DNA of 64,000 bases from Fluviicola chungangensis (lineage in GTDB: Bacteria; Bacteroidota; Bacteroidia; Flavobacteriales_D; Crocinitomicaceae). Of the stretch, positions 53,799 through 63,254 are shown in pieces. A model generated the notes under the pieces. The model was given only the letters and a program-made list of their open reading frames with translations, was not told the origin of the DNA and ran no database searches. Made by a program: the position numbers and the translations under genes. The first letter of the stretch is position 1; each line of letters begins with the position of its first letter. The stretch is taken from positions 311,984 to 375,983 of the forward strand of contig NZ_VLPL01000001.1 of NCBI RefSeq assembly GCF_007558725.1. The letters are read 5' to 3'.

Positions 53799-54751
53799 AA
53801 ACAACGATTCTCTTCTCACTACTGCTCTTCCCTTTTTTCGGAAGTGCTCAATTAACCGACATCACCGCTTCGATAGTTCAAAACCCGGGAAACCTGAATG
53901 CATACATTCATGAGCCGGTGAAAAAAACAAGCGGTAAAATTCCGCTGGTATTGGTTCTTCACGGCTGCAACCAGGATGCAACGGAAATCGCAAGCGGATC
54001 AGGTTGGAATAAATTAGCTGATTCATTGAATTTCCTGGTGCTTTACCCGGAACAAAAAGCGGCAAACAACATGATCAAATGCTTCAACTGGTTTGCGAAA
54101 GATGACCAGGAAAAGGACAAAGGTGAAATTGCCAGCATTCATGAAATGGTGAAATATGCGGTTTCCCACTATCCGATTGACACTTCCAAAATATTTATTT
54201 ACGGAGTGAGTGCCGGAGCAGCAATGAGTGTGAATTACATGGCTTGTTACCCGGGCAGTATCAACTCAGGGGCCATTTTAGCCGGAACTTCTTACAAGCA
54301 AGTAGATTCACCGATGAAATCCTTTTCACAAATGAAACAACCAACGATGTTCAATGACTCTATTCTACGTCAGCGACTTCACTCACAGGATTCTCTTTAC
54401 AAAGGAGAGTTTCCGCATTTAATTGTTATCCATGGAACTGATGATAAGGTCGTGCAGTATGGAAACGGAGAAGTTTTGGTAAAACAATGGAAAACAGCAT
54501 TTAAAATCGTTTCGGAATCTCAAAAACAAGTTCAGGGAGGTCCTGCAACCCCGACTATTATGCGCACCGACTATAAAGATGAAAAAGGACGTTCAGTCAT
54601 CATTCTTTATAAAGCCAACAAATGGGGCCATTACTTAATGATCGACCCCGGTCCTGCCATCAATCAGGGGGGCGAAGTTTCCAAACATGCTAAAGACGGC
54701 GATTTTTTCAGTACATACCAGATTGCAAAAGATTGGAATTTAACGAAGTAA
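53795..54751 (+). CDS. Exported PHB-depolymerase/feruloyl-esterase-like hydrolase
   Basis: A 318-residue secreted esterase of the CE1/PHB-depolymerase type. The start is TTG at 53795 within a TTGA overlap with the preceding gene. The signal peptide ends about residue 19 (GSAQ). The nucleophile is Ser139 in YGVSAGAAMS, with VLVLHGCNQD near 52 (oxyanion). The acid is probably in VIHGTDDKVV and the histidine in NKWGHYLM. The substrate is an ester of unknown nature. Confidence 0.82.
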   Translation: MKTTILFSLLLFPFFGSAQLTDITASIVQNPGNLNAYIHEPVKKTSGKIPLVLVLHGCNQDATEIASGSGWNKLADSLNFLVLYPEQKAANNMIKCFNWFAKDDQEKDKGEIASIHEMVKYAVSHYPIDTSKIFIYGVSAGAAMSVNYMACYPGSINSGAILAGTSYKQVDSPMKSFSQMKQPTMFNDSILRQRLHSQDSLYKGEFPHLIVIHGTDDKVVQYGNGEVLVKQWKTAFKIVSESQKQVQGGPATPTIMRTDYKDEKGRSVIILYKANKWGHYLMIDPGPAINQGGEVSKHAKDGDFFSTYQIAKDWNLTK

Positions 54752-54887
54752 AGTTTAATAAGTTATTAACCCTGCATCACCTGCAATAAACTAGTAATAA
54801 AGGCGTTATCAGCTATAAGTCAACGGATTTGTTCTTATTCTGTTAATATTTATACTGAAAAAAGGGTGAATTTTTCATGAATCCATG

Positions 54888-54895
54888 TACTTTTG
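54888..54895 (+). promoter_or_regulatory. TAnnTTTG -7 box of pckA
   Basis: TACTTTTG lies 75 nt before the pckA ATG, so pckA has one of the longer leaders in the window. Confidence 0.5.
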
Positions 54896-54917
54896 CACCG
54901 AAATTAGTTAGCACCAA

Positions 54918-54945
54918 CGCTTACGCAGTAGCTACAGCGTAGGCG
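54918..54945 (+). promoter_or_regulatory. GC-rich hairpin in the pckA leader
   Basis: CGCTTACGC (54918-54926) pairs with GCGTAGGCG (54937-54945) with one G-U pair, and the loop AGTAGCTACA holds the palindrome GTAGCTAC. It stands out by GC content from the A/T-rich surroundings. It might regulate pckA mRNA or be a repeat remnant. Confidence 0.4.
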
Positions 54946-54970
54946 CAAGAGCAAAACAAAAAGACATTTT

Positions 54971-56581
54971 ATGAATGAATTTGGTAAACGAGGAAAAAAC
55001 GCCGATTTAAAAGCAACTATCGGATTAGAAAATCTCGGTAACGTATTTTGGAATTTAACGCCGGCAGAACTAGTGGAAGACACGATTATCAGCGGTCAGG
55101 GTGTGTTAACAGACACCGGAGCGATCGCTATCGAGACAGGTGAATTCACTGGGAGATCTCCTAAAGATCGTTTTGTTGTCCGTGACGCTAAAACTGAAGA
55201 CAGTGTTTGGTGGGGCGATGTGAATATTCCTGTTTCTGCAGAACAATTCGATGCGTTATACAACCGCATGAAGGCTTATTTGATTGACAAAGATGTGTAT
55301 GTTCGTGATGCATATGCCTGTGCTGACGACAAATTCAGAATGAACATTCGTGTAACTGCAGAATTCCCTTGGTCAAACATGTTTGCATACAACATGTTCC
55401 TGCGTCCCACTGATGCGGAAATCGAAAATTTTGAGGCAGAGTGGAACATTGTTTGCGCTCCCGGATTCAAAGCTGACCCTGCAATTGACGGAACACGCCA
55501 ATCAAATTTCGCAATCCTGAACTTCACTCGTAAAATGATTATTATCGGTGGAACAGGATATACAGGTGAGATCAAAAAAGGAATTTTCTCTGTATTGAAT
55601 TACGTATTGCCTCATGAGAAAAATGTACTTTCCATGCATTGCTCTGCAAACGTTGGAGAGAATGGCGACACAGCTATTTTCTTCGGGTTATCCGGAACGG
55701 GAAAAACAACGTTGTCATCAGATCCGAATCGTCGTTTGATTGGTGACGATGAGCACGGTTGGTCAGACAATACCGTATTCAACTTTGAAGGAGGATGCTA
55801 CGCGAAAACGATCGATCTTTCAAAAGAAAAAGAACCGCAAATTTACGATGCGATTAAGTTCGGTGCAATCCTGGAGAACATCGGGTTCTACGAAGGAACT
55901 TCAACTCCGGATTACACAGACGGTTCTATTACAGAAAACACCCGTGTTTCCTACCCGATTGATTTCATTGATAACATCATGAAACCGTCTATCGGATCAG
56001 GCCCAAAAAATATTTTCTTCCTGACAGCTGATGCATTCGGTGTATTGCCTCCGATCTCCCGCTTAACGAATGAGCAGGCAATGTATCACTTCATGTCTGG
56101 TTACACTGCAAAGGTTGCCGGAACAGAAGTTGGTATTACAGAACCTACAACAACATTCTCTGCGTGTTTCGGAAAAGCATTCTTACCGCTTCATCCGGCG
56201 AAGTATGCGAAATTATTGGGTGAAAAACTACAAGGAACAGATATCAAGGTGTGGTTGATCAACACAGGTTGGTCAGGTGGATCTTACGGTATAGGAAGCC
56301 GAATGAAATTGTCTTACACACGTGCAATGATTACTGCTGCATTGACAGGGAAACTGGACAATGCTGTATACGAAACATTGCCGGTATTCGAACTATCCTT
56401 CCCTACTTCTTGTCCGGAGGTTCCAAGCGAAATTTTAAATCCGCGTGAAACTTGGGCAGATAAAGTAGCATACGATAAAACTGCCAACCATTTGGCTGAT
56501 CAGTTCGTTAAGAATTTTGAACAGTTTGCGGCAGAAACATCATCAGATATTTTAGCAGCAGCCCCTAAGGTTACTGTTTAA
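54971..56581 (+). CDS. pckA: ATP-dependent phosphoenolpyruvate carboxykinase
   Basis: PckA, 536 residues, turns oxaloacetate and ATP into PEP, CO2 and ADP, the entry to gluconeogenesis. The P-loop GLSGTGKTTLSSDP is near 238 and the metal/kinase region DDEHGW near 258. TGEFTGRSPKDRFVV near 55 is the substrate-binding signature. Length and motifs match the bacterial ATP-type enzyme. It is monocistronic, with a leader hairpin and a terminator. Confidence 0.97.
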   Translation: MNEFGKRGKNADLKATIGLENLGNVFWNLTPAELVEDTIISGQGVLTDTGAIAIETGEFTGRSPKDRFVVRDAKTEDSVWWGDVNIPVSAEQFDALYNRMKAYLIDKDVYVRDAYACADDKFRMNIRVTAEFPWSNMFAYNMFLRPTDAEIENFEAEWNIVCAPGFKADPAIDGTRQSNFAILNFTRKMIIIGGTGYTGEIKKGIFSVLNYVLPHEKNVLSMHCSANVGENGDTAIFFGLSGTGKTTLSSDPNRRLIGDDEHGWSDNTVFNFEGGCYAKTIDLSKEKEPQIYDAIKFGAILENIGFYEGTSTPDYTDGSITENTRVSYPIDFIDNIMKPSIGSGPKNIFFLTADAFGVLPPISRLTNEQAMYHFMSGYTAKVAGTEVGITEPTTTFSACFGKAFLPLHPAKYAKLLGEKLQGTDIKVWLINTGWSGGSYGIGSRMKLSYTRAMITAALTGKLDNAVYETLPVFELSFPTSCPEVPSEILNPRETWADKVAYDKTANHLADQFVKNFEQFAAETSSDILAAAPKVTV

Positions 56582-56602
56582 TCTAGTTTTATTATTTAGC
56601 TA

Positions 56603-56632
56603 AAAGGTCTTCCTGATGTGGGAGGCCTTTTT
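56603..56632 (+). terminator. Intrinsic terminator of pckA
   Basis: An 11-bp stem (AAAGGTCTTCC / GGGAGGCCTTT with two G-U pairs) is followed by a T-run. Confidence 0.85.
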
Positions 56633-56759
56633 CTTTGACAGCTTTTTTTTAGCACGTTAGTAAACTTACTTACCGACACCTTCCATTTCCCAAAAAATCC
56701 CAATTCCATTTCATGAACCAAACTTTCACCTAATTTTCATCTTCATTTTTTTATTTTCA

Positions 56760-57308
56760 ATGAACCAAGCTTCAACGCCCCTTGTTTTCAGTGAGGGAAA
56801 AACATTTAACTACCTCATTCCCCTGCTATTCTGCGGCATCGCATCTGCGATTAGTTTTGTACTCTTTTTCCCTTTGGGAATAATCCTTGCTGTTACCTGT
56901 GTTCTTTTGGGATCAATCGAAAGCGGACTGGAATTCGACGCTGAAAAAATGGAGTTTCGAAAATTCCAATCATTGTTTGGTTTCAAGTGGGGAAACTGGA
57001 GGAAAATTAACCATCCGGATAGTTTTCATTTATACTTATCGATAGAAAACAATTCATACAATACTCCTATGCTTACCGCTCCGGCTTTTTATGGCTCCGG
57101 CCCGACCGTAAAAAGCAAGTCAATTACATACAATGTGGCTGTGTACACAAAGAGAGATGAAAAGATTGTTATTTATGAGTTTTCGAGTTACAAAATGGCA
57201 CTTAGCTTCATGAATCATCTAAGAGCTTTAACATCTTATGAAGTGGTTGACCATATTGCTTTGAAAATGCAAGAAAACCAGCAAAAAAGAATGAACAGAC
57301 GAAGATAA
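56760..57308 (+). CDS. Hypothetical membrane protein
   Basis: A 182-residue protein without a recognised domain. One or two hydrophobic helices cover about residues 18-52 (LLFCGIASAISFVLFFPLGI, then IILAVTCVLLGS). The rest is a soluble beta-rich region (about 60-150) followed by a basic Gln/Arg tail. It lies 18 nt before the metallo-beta-lactamase gene in the same direction, but a promoter box separates them. Its role is unknown. Confidence 0.45.
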   Translation: MNQASTPLVFSEGKTFNYLIPLLFCGIASAISFVLFFPLGIILAVTCVLLGSIESGLEFDAEKMEFRKFQSLFGFKWGNWRKINHPDSFHLYLSIENNSYNTPMLTAPAFYGSGPTVKSKSITYNVAVYTKRDEKIVIYEFSSYKMALSFMNHLRALTSYEVVDHIALKMQENQQKRMNRRR

Positions 57309-57313
57309 ATCCG

Positions 57314-57321
57314 TAGGTTTG
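57314..57321 (+). promoter_or_regulatory. TAnnTTTG -7 box of the metallo-beta-lactamase gene
   Basis: TAGGTTTG ends 5 nt before the ATG at 57327. Confidence 0.5.
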
Positions 57322-57326
57322 TAAGT

Positions 57327-58070
57327 ATGAAAACGCTTCTTTTTTCACTGGTTTGTTTTTGTTCGTTCGGGATAAATGCACAGCTGGATTTCAAAAAAAT
57401 CTCGGACAGTTCATATGTTTTCACAACTTACCAGGTTTATAAGGAAGTCCGTTTTTCTGCTCATGGCCTATTGAAAATTACTTCTGCCGGCGTAGTGATG
57501 ATCGACACTCCGTGGGATACCACTCAATTTCAACCTTTATTGGATTCCATCGATCTGAGATTCCACAAAAAAGTATTGTTGGTCATTTCCACACATTGGC
57601 ATGAAGACCGGAGTGCAGGATTGGATTATTATAGAAAAAAAGGAATTGCCACTTACAGTACTTATGCTACCAGGAATTTGTGTCGGGAAAACAACTTCCC
57701 ACAGGCACAGTACACCTTTGAAGGGGATACGACTTTTCGCATTGGAAAAACGGTTTTCGAAACATATTACCCGGGAGCAGGTCACACCTCTGATAATATT
57801 GTTGTGTATTTCCCCACGGACAAAATCCTCGTCGGGGGATGCTTTATCAAGGCTGAAGAAGCTGAAGACCTGGGAAACCTTTCGGATGCGAATATCGGAA
57901 TGTGGCCTGTTGCTGCAAAAAACCTAATGAAGAAGTATCCTAAAGCGAAATGGGTTATTCCGGGACATCAGAAAATCGTACCGGGCAAAGGAGCAATAAA
58001 ACACACCTACAGACTTGCACGGGAAACCTACAAAGGCAGAAAACAGGATAAGAAAAAGGCGAAGCATTAG
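57327..58070 (+). CDS. Subclass B1 metallo-beta-lactamase
   Basis: A 247-residue exported zinc hydrolase. The signal peptide ends near residue 19 (INAQ). All B1 zinc ligands are present: His90, His92 and Asp94 (STHWHEDRSAG), His153 (GAGHTSDN), Cys172 (VGGCFIK) and His214 (IPGHQ). The cysteine separates B1 from B2/B3 and from the wider MBL-fold hydrolases. Such enzymes cleave most beta-lactams, including carbapenems. Activity on a given drug cannot be read from sequence. A Crp/Fnr gene follows 5 nt later. Chromosomal B1 enzymes are common in Flavobacteriia. Confidence 0.88.
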   Translation: MKTLLFSLVCFCSFGINAQLDFKKISDSSYVFTTYQVYKEVRFSAHGLLKITSAGVVMIDTPWDTTQFQPLLDSIDLRFHKKVLLVISTHWHEDRSAGLDYYRKKGIATYSTYATRNLCRENNFPQAQYTFEGDTTFRIGKTVFETYYPGAGHTSDNIVVYFPTDKILVGGCFIKAEEAEDLGNLSDANIGMWPVAAKNLMKKYPKAKWVIPGHQKIVPGKGAIKHTYRLARETYKGRKQDKKKAKH

Positions 58071-58075
58071 TTTCT

Positions 58076-58651
58076 ATGTCACAAATCTTTAAACAACATA
58101 TTTCTAAGTTTATTACTGTTTCAGATGAAGAATTTGAGGCAATTATGACCTATTTCAATGCCATCCAAGTATCAAAAAAAGAGATCCTGCAGGAAGAAGG
58201 CAGGAGTTGTCGTTACCAATACTTCGTATTGACCGGTTGCCTTCGAAAATTCCTGATCAATGAGAAAGGAGTTGAAGTAACCACCGAATTTGCCCTGGAA
58301 ACTTGGTGGATGTCCGATAATCGTGCTTTTGAATTCCAAACCGAAGCCTTATTCAGCATCCAGGCCGTGGAAAATTCGGAAATACTGACTATTGAAGCAC
58401 AGTCATTGGAAAAACTCTACCGGGATTTCCCCATTATGGAACGCTATTTCCGTTTTGTGTACCAACGGGCTTTTGCGGCCTACCAAATGCGAATCAAATT
58501 TTTATACACCATGTCCAAAGAAGATTACTTCTTCCATTTCTACGATTCGTATCCGAAGTTCGTACAACGTGTTCCTCAGTATTTACTGGCTTCCTTCCTT
58601 GGTCTCACCCCGGAATATTTAAGTGAGCTTCGAAGAAAAAACCGTTCTTAA
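58076..58651 (+). CDS. Crp/Fnr-family transcriptional regulator
   Basis: A 191-residue regulator with a cyclic-nucleotide-binding-like beta-roll (about 15-115, QEEGRSCRYQYFVLTGCLRKF quoted in part) and a C-terminal helix-turn-helix (about 145-191, with PQYLLASFLGLTPEYLSELRRK). No Fnr-type N-terminal cysteines are present and the cAMP-binding residues are not conserved in an obvious way. It starts 5 nt after the metallo-beta-lactamase gene, so the two are almost certainly co-transcribed. It could control the lactamase, the AhpD-like gene, or other genes. Confidence 0.88.
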   Translation: MSQIFKQHISKFITVSDEEFEAIMTYFNAIQVSKKEILQEEGRSCRYQYFVLTGCLRKFLINEKGVEVTTEFALETWWMSDNRAFEFQTEALFSIQAVENSEILTIEAQSLEKLYRDFPIMERYFRFVYQRAFAAYQMRIKFLYTMSKEDYFFHFYDSYPKFVQRVPQYLLASFLGLTPEYLSELRRKNRS

Positions 58652-58717
58652 ACCAGTTTAAGTTTTTTCCAGGATTTGTTCCGGACCTTTGTTAGGTAAA
58701 TCTAAAGAACAAACAAA

Positions 58718-59161
58718 ATGGAAAAAAGAATCAACATTCTGGAAACAGAACCCGGAGCAACAAAAGCAATGTATGGATTACAAGGTTACATTGAAAAAAG
58801 TACCCTGACAAAAACACACCAGGAATTAATCAAAATACGCGCTTCCCAAATAAACGGTTGTACCTATTGTATCGACATGCATACGAAAGATGCACTGAAA
58901 CACGGTGAAACTATTCAACGCATCGTTTTACTGAACGCTTGGAGAGAAGTGAATGATCTGTATACGAAAGAAGAACGCGTGATCCTGGCATTGACCGAGA
59001 CAGTAACACTGATTTCACAGGAAGGAATTCCGTCCGATTTGTACAAGGAGGCAAGCGAGACGTTCGAAGAGAATTATTTGGCTCAGATCATTATGGCTAT
59101 CGTAACGATCAATTCATGGAATAGAATTGCAATCAGCGGATTGTTTCAACCGGCGGAGTAA
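58718..59161 (+). CDS. AhpD-like carboxymuconolactone decarboxylase family protein
   Basis: A 147-residue alkylhydroperoxidase AhpD-core protein. The motif CTYCIDMHTKDAL near 48 contains the redox CxxC and the helix histidine. The upstream stretch KTHQELIKIRASQINGC is family-typical. It probably reduces peroxides or acts as a redox partner. It lies 66 nt after the Crp/Fnr gene, which often regulates such genes in Bacteroidota. Confidence 0.88.
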   Translation: MEKRINILETEPGATKAMYGLQGYIEKSTLTKTHQELIKIRASQINGCTYCIDMHTKDALKHGETIQRIVLLNAWREVNDLYTKEERVILALTETVTLISQEGIPSDLYKEASETFEENYLAQIIMAIVTINSWNRIAISGLFQPAE

Positions 59162-59186
59162 AAGACAGGTTGACACCAATAACCTG

Positions 59187-59215
59187 AGCTCCTGATAGTA
59201 TTTCAGGGGCTTTTT
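59187..59215 (+). terminator. Intrinsic terminator of the AhpD-like gene
   Basis: A 9-bp stem (AGCTCCTGA / TCAGGGGCT, one wobble) followed by five Ts. Confidence 0.8.
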
Positions 59216-59401
59216 ACATGTATTTTACCAGTCACTTCTTTCCAGGTTAAATCAATTGATTGTATTACTTAATATAGTGAGTGTGGTAACCTATGATGAA
59301 GCTTGTGCCATCGCTAACCTTGCTCCACGGTAGCGGTTATGTGAAAGTGAAGAACTACTGGCGGCATGCGATCAGCGTAAGCATTAGCAGAGCAGAACCA
59401 C
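59216..59401. other. Gene-free stretch with a repeat-like segment
   Basis: This is part of a 300-nt gap between two genes. No reading frame or tRNA is seen. From 59276 to 59292 the sequence AGTGAGTGTGGTAACCT differs from 34165-34181 (in the MITE-like element) by three transitions. AGCGTAAGC near 59380 recalls the GCGTAGGCG hairpin arm before pckA. The region is more GC-rich than its surroundings and may be a decayed repeat. Confidence 0.35.
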
Positions 59402-59435
59402 AAAAAAATCCCCTCCACCACAGCGTGAAAGGGAT
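59402..59435 (-). terminator. Probable terminator of the sigma factor gene
   Basis: On the minus strand ATCCC and GGGAT pair around a 19-nt arm containing a small inner stem, then seven Ts follow. It lies 27 nt beyond the stop of the sigma gene. Confidence 0.6.
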
Positions 59436-59461
59436 CCTATTTTATATATGGTAGCTAACAA

Positions 59462-60061
59462 TTAATCGAGATCCGTAACTAACTGGTGTTTCTCGATCAA
59501 CTTCCTTAAATTAATCAACGCATAGCGCATTCTTCCCAATGCCGTGTTGATTGAAATGTTTTCTGCTTCTGCAATATCTTTAAATGAAAGGTCCTGGAAA
59601 ATGCGTTTTTCAATGATCTCTTTTTGACTTTCAGGCAAATGTTGGATCAGTTCGATCATTTGTGTCTCCAGTTCTGTTTTGGAAATACTCTGTTCGATAT
59701 TCAATTCCTCCATTTTAAGAACGGAAAAAATAGTAAAATCCTCACTTTTCGCATTACGCTCACTTACCAGTTTCATTCTTCCGTTCTTACGAAAATAATC
59801 GATCACCAGGTTTTGTGCAATGCGCATGGCCCAAGGTAAAAATTTTCCTTCTTCATTGTAGTTACCCAACTTCAATGTTTGAATGATCTTCACAAATGCT
59901 TCCTGAAAAATATCTTCCGCAATTTCGCGCTCACGGATCTTGTGATAAATGGAACGGTATATTTTGTCTTTATGACGCATCAACAGAACTTCAAAAGCTT
60001 GTTCGTTTCCTTCTAAATAATAATGAATAAGGACTTGATCGTCTAGAAATTTCATAGCCAT
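59462..60061 (-). CDS. ECF-type sigma-70 family factor
   Basis: A 199-residue RNA polymerase sigma factor with region 2 (about 15-85, EDIFQEAFVKIIQTLKLGN, WAMRIAQNLVIDYFRKN) and region 4 (about 130-185, LPESQKEIIEKRIFQDLSFKDIAE). The length is typical of the conserved Bacteroidota ECF factor. No anti-sigma gene is adjacent. Two close in-frame starts exist (60061 and 60055). It is divergent from uvrA, 285 nt away. Target genes are unknown. Confidence 0.93.
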   Translation of the reverse strand: MAMKFLDDQVLIHYYLEGNEQAFEVLLMRHKDKIYRSIYHKIREREIAEDIFQEAFVKIIQTLKLGNYNEEGKFLPWAMRIAQNLVIDYFRKNGRMKLVSERNAKSEDFTIFSVLKMEELNIEQSISKTELETQMIELIQHLPESQKEIIEKRIFQDLSFKDIAEAENISINTALGRMRYALINLRKLIEKHQLVTDLD

Positions 60062-60312
60062 AACTCTACTCTTAAAGGTGTAACCAGTTGTTTATTAACA
60101 GTTTAAAGTAGAATTCTTTCTATAGGCTCTATGAATTATTTTTGGAAAGATAGAACTTTTCAGAATAAAATCAAAAAAAACCTTAAAAAATTGTGAATGC
60201 AAGTAACCAATTTCAGATTCAAGGTTACCCCCTTTTACCTGCATCACTTATTTCAAGTAGAAGGTCTTCTGAAAAATCATGGAAATTCCATGTAATTCGT
60301 TATTCATATCCG

Positions 60313-60337
60313 TTCGGAATTCGCAATTAATTCCGAA
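60313..60337. promoter_or_regulatory. 9-bp inverted repeat overlapping the uvrA promoter
   Basis: TTCGGAATT (60313-60321) and AATTCCGAA (60329-60337) are perfect inverted repeats with a 7-nt spacer. The right arm overlaps the -7-like GAAATTTG (60335-60342), 4 nt before the uvrA ATG. A dimeric repressor bound here would block uvrA transcription. The regulator is unknown; LexA-type control is possible but unproven. Confidence 0.45.
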
Positions 60338-60346
60338 ATTTGTACT

Positions 60347-63133
60347 ATGTCCGAAAGATACATTCACATCAAAGGCGCACGCGTCAATAACCTTAAAAAT
60401 CTGGAAGTTAAGATCGAACATGGTAAGTTCACTGTCATTACAGGACTTTCGGGTTCCGGAAAGTCTTCCCTGGCATTCGATACCCTGTATGCGGAAGGAC
60501 AAAGACGGTACATTGAAAGCCTTTCTTCTTATGCGCGTCAGTTCTTAGGGAAATTGGATAAACCAGAAACAGATTTCATCAAAGGAATTGCTCCGGCAAT
60601 TGCCATTCAACAAAAGGTAATAACCAATAATCCGCGATCAACGGTTGGCACAACTACGGAGATTTACGATTACCTCAAAATATTATTTGCACGGATCGGT
60701 AAGACCTTCTCTCCCATTTCAGGAAATGAGGTTAAAAAAGATTCGGTGACAGATGTCATCAATTATATCGCAAGCCTGGAGAATGAGATTCGGCTGTTGA
60801 TTACGGCGCCTTTTCCTTCCCTTGAAAAATACGGGATCGAGAAAACACTGAAATTGCTCAAGGAGCAAGGTTATGTACGCATCATGCACAACCACGAACT
60901 CAAACAACTCGAAGACCTCAAAACAGAAGACTTCAATCTCTCCGATTCGATCCAGATCGTTGTAGACCGGATCGTTACCCAGGACATGGATCCTGATTTT
61001 TCCGGAAGGCTCGGAGATTCCATTCAACTGGCATTTATGGAAGGTCACGGGGATTGTTCAGTCATTCATATGGGAAGTATGGAGGAACGCACTTTCTCCA
61101 ATCGTTTTGAACTGGACAATATGTCTTTCGTAGAACCTTCTCCTCACCTGTTTACTTTCAACAACCCGTTTGGAGCATGTAAGACATGTGAAGGTTACGG
61201 TTCTATTATCGGGATTGACCCGAACCTGGTGATCCCGGATCCCAGTTTAAGCGTTTACGAAGGTGCAGTTGTTCCCTGGAAAGGTGAAGTCATGGGTGAA
61301 TACAAGGAAGAACTGGTCCGGAATGCACGGAAATTCGACTTCCCGATTCATCGACCGGTGGAAGAGCTGACGGAAGAACAATTGGATACCCTGTGGAATG
61401 GAAACAGCCATTTTGCCGGAATTAACGGATTCTTTAAATTCGTAGAAAGCCAATCGTATAAAATTCAATACCGCGTACTGCTTTCACGCTACAGGGGAAA
61501 AACACTTTGCCCGGAATGTCATGGAACGCGGTTGAGAGAAGATGCTAACTATGTGAAGGTTGGCGGGATCAGTATCAAAGAACTGGTTTTAATGCCCATT
61601 GAAAATGCATTGAAGTTTTTCGAAACACTGGAAGTGGATCCGCTGGAATTGAAAATCACCAACCGGATTTTACCGGAGATTACGCAACGTCTTTCATTTT
61701 TATGTGAAGTCGGTTTAGGATACTTAACCTTGAACCGGGCTGCCAATACACTTTCGGGTGGGGAATCCCAACGAATTAACCTGGCAACATCGCTGGGAAG
61801 CAGTTTGGTCGGATCCATGTATATTCTGGACGAACCAAGTATCGGGTTACATCCGAGAGATACAGAACGGTTGATCGGTGTGCTGAAAAAGCTGCGCGAC
61901 ATCGGAAATACGGTCATTGTTGTAGAGCACGAAGAAGACATGATGCTTCATGCTGATGAAATTATTGACATCGGTCCTGCAGCCGGAAAATTCGGTGGAG
62001 AAGTCGTTTTCCAGGGAAAATTCGACGCACTTAAGAAAAACAATGCCAGTCTTACGACACAATACTTAACCGGGGTTCGTGAAATTCCCGTTCCAAAGAA
62101 ACGCAGAAACGGAAAGAATAAAATTTCAGTCATTGGTGCGAAAGAACACAACTTGAAGAACATATCGGTTGATTTTCCGTTGAATCGCATCGTAGCAGTG
62201 ACCGGGGTAAGCGGCTCAGGAAAATCGACACTTGTCAAAGAAATATTGTATCCGGGCATTCGCAAATACCTGGGACAATATGGAGATCACCAGGGAAATG
62301 TGAAACGCATCGAAGGTGACCTTTCCAGTATTGCTGAAATTGAATTGATTGATCAAAATCCGATCGGGAAATCCTCCCGAAGCAACCCTGTAACCTATGT
62401 AAAGGCTTTTGACGACATCCGGGAATTGTTTGCCAAACAAAACGCGGCAAAACACAATGGCTATAAACCGGGATTTTTCTCGTTCAACGTGGAAGGCGGG
62501 CGCTGTGAAATGTGTGAAGGAGAAGGTGTTGTAACCGTCAGCATGCAATTCATGGCCGATGTACATTTGGTATGTGAATCTTGCGGAGGAAGCCGTTACC
62601 GTCAGGAAGCCCTGGAAATTCATTACCGCGACAAAAATATTTCCGACATTCTAAATATGGATATTTCCTCTGCCCTGGCATTTTTCAAGGAAGGGAAAGA
62701 CAAATTGGAAGAAAAAATCGTTCAAAAAATTCAACCGCTGGAAGATGTTGGTTTGGGATACCTGCAAATGGGACAATCCAGCAGTTCGTTAAGCGGCGGT
62801 GAAGCACAGCGCGTCAAACTGGCTTCATTCCTGATCAAAGGTGCACAAAAAAGCAATAAAACACTTTTCATTTTTGATGAGCCAACAACCGGACTTCATT
62901 TTTTTGATATTGAAAAGCTGCTGATCGCATTCAATCGGTTGGTAGATGACGGGCATTCCATCATTGTCATCGAACACAACATGGATGTGATTAAGGCGGC
63001 AGATTGGATTATCGACATTGGTCCTGAAGGTGGAATAAATGGTGGAACTATTGAATTTACAGGCACTCCGGAAGAATTGGTAAAGGTAAAAAACAATTAT
63101 ACGGGAATACACTTAAAGCATAAGTTGAAGTAA
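60347..63133 (+). CDS. uvrA: Excinuclease ABC subunit A
   Basis: UvrA, 928 residues, finds bulky DNA damage for nucleotide excision repair. The first P-loop is [14 protein letters not shown] near 34. Zinc-finger cysteines appear in CKTCEGYGS near 278 and CPECHGT near 388, and the first signature is [12 protein letters not shown] near 470. The second P-loop is [11 protein letters not shown] near 619, with [10 protein letters not shown] and CESCGGSRY as the second zinc region and [12 protein letters not shown]. Length is typical. It starts at ATG 60347. Confidence 0.98.
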   Translation: MSERYIHIKGARVNNLKNLEVKIEHGKFTVITGLSGSGKSSLAFDTLYAEGQRRYIESLSSYARQFLGKLDKPETDFIKGIAPAIAIQQKVITNNPRSTVGTTTEIYDYLKILFARIGKTFSPISGNEVKKDSVTDVINYIASLENEIRLLITAPFPSLEKYGIEKTLKLLKEQGYVRIMHNHELKQLEDLKTEDFNLSDSIQIVVDRIVTQDMDPDFSGRLGDSIQLAFMEGHGDCSVIHMGSMEERTFSNRFELDNMSFVEPSPHLFTFNNPFGACKTCEGYGSIIGIDPNLVIPDPSLSVYEGAVVPWKGEVMGEYKEELVRNARKFDFPIHRPVEELTEEQLDTLWNGNSHFAGINGFFKFVESQSYKIQYRVLLSRYRGKTLCPECHGTRLREDANYVKVGGISIKELVLMPIENALKFFETLEVDPLELKITNRILPEITQRLSFLCEVGLGYLTLNRAANTLSGGESQRINLATSLGSSLVGSMYILDEPSIGLHPRDTERLIGVLKKLRDIGNTVIVVEHEEDMMLHADEIIDIGPAAGKFGGEVVFQGKFDALKKNNASLTTQYLTGVREIPVPKKRRNGKNKISVIGAKEHNLKNISVDFPLNRIVAVTGVSGSGKSTLVKEILYPGIRKYLGQYGDHQGNVKRIEGDLSSIAEIELIDQNPIGKSSRSNPVTYVKAFDDIRELFAKQNAAKHNGYKPGFFSFNVEGGRCEMCEGEGVVTVSMQFMADVHLVCESCGGSRYRQEALEIHYRDKNISDILNMDISSALAFFKEGKDKLEEKIVQKIQPLEDVGLGYLQMGQSSSSLSGGEAQRVKLASFLIKGAQKSNKTLFIFDEPTTGLHFFDIEKLLIAFNRLVDDGHSIIVIEHNMDVIKAADWIIDIGPEGGINGGTIEFTGTPEELVKVKNNYTGIHLKHKLK

Positions 63134-63254
63134 GATTTAAAGCATCACTTTAAGCACCTTTCGACAATCGACGAAATCAACATTTCATTCGACGAAAACA
63201 GCCAAAAATACAATCCGAATTGGGTGAGAAAGTCGAATCGGCTATCTTAGCTCC

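Noticed and set aside
59271-59401. GC-richer segment considered as a tRNA or small RNA gene
   Set aside because: No acceptor stem, T-loop (TTCRA) or anticodon arm could be laid out.
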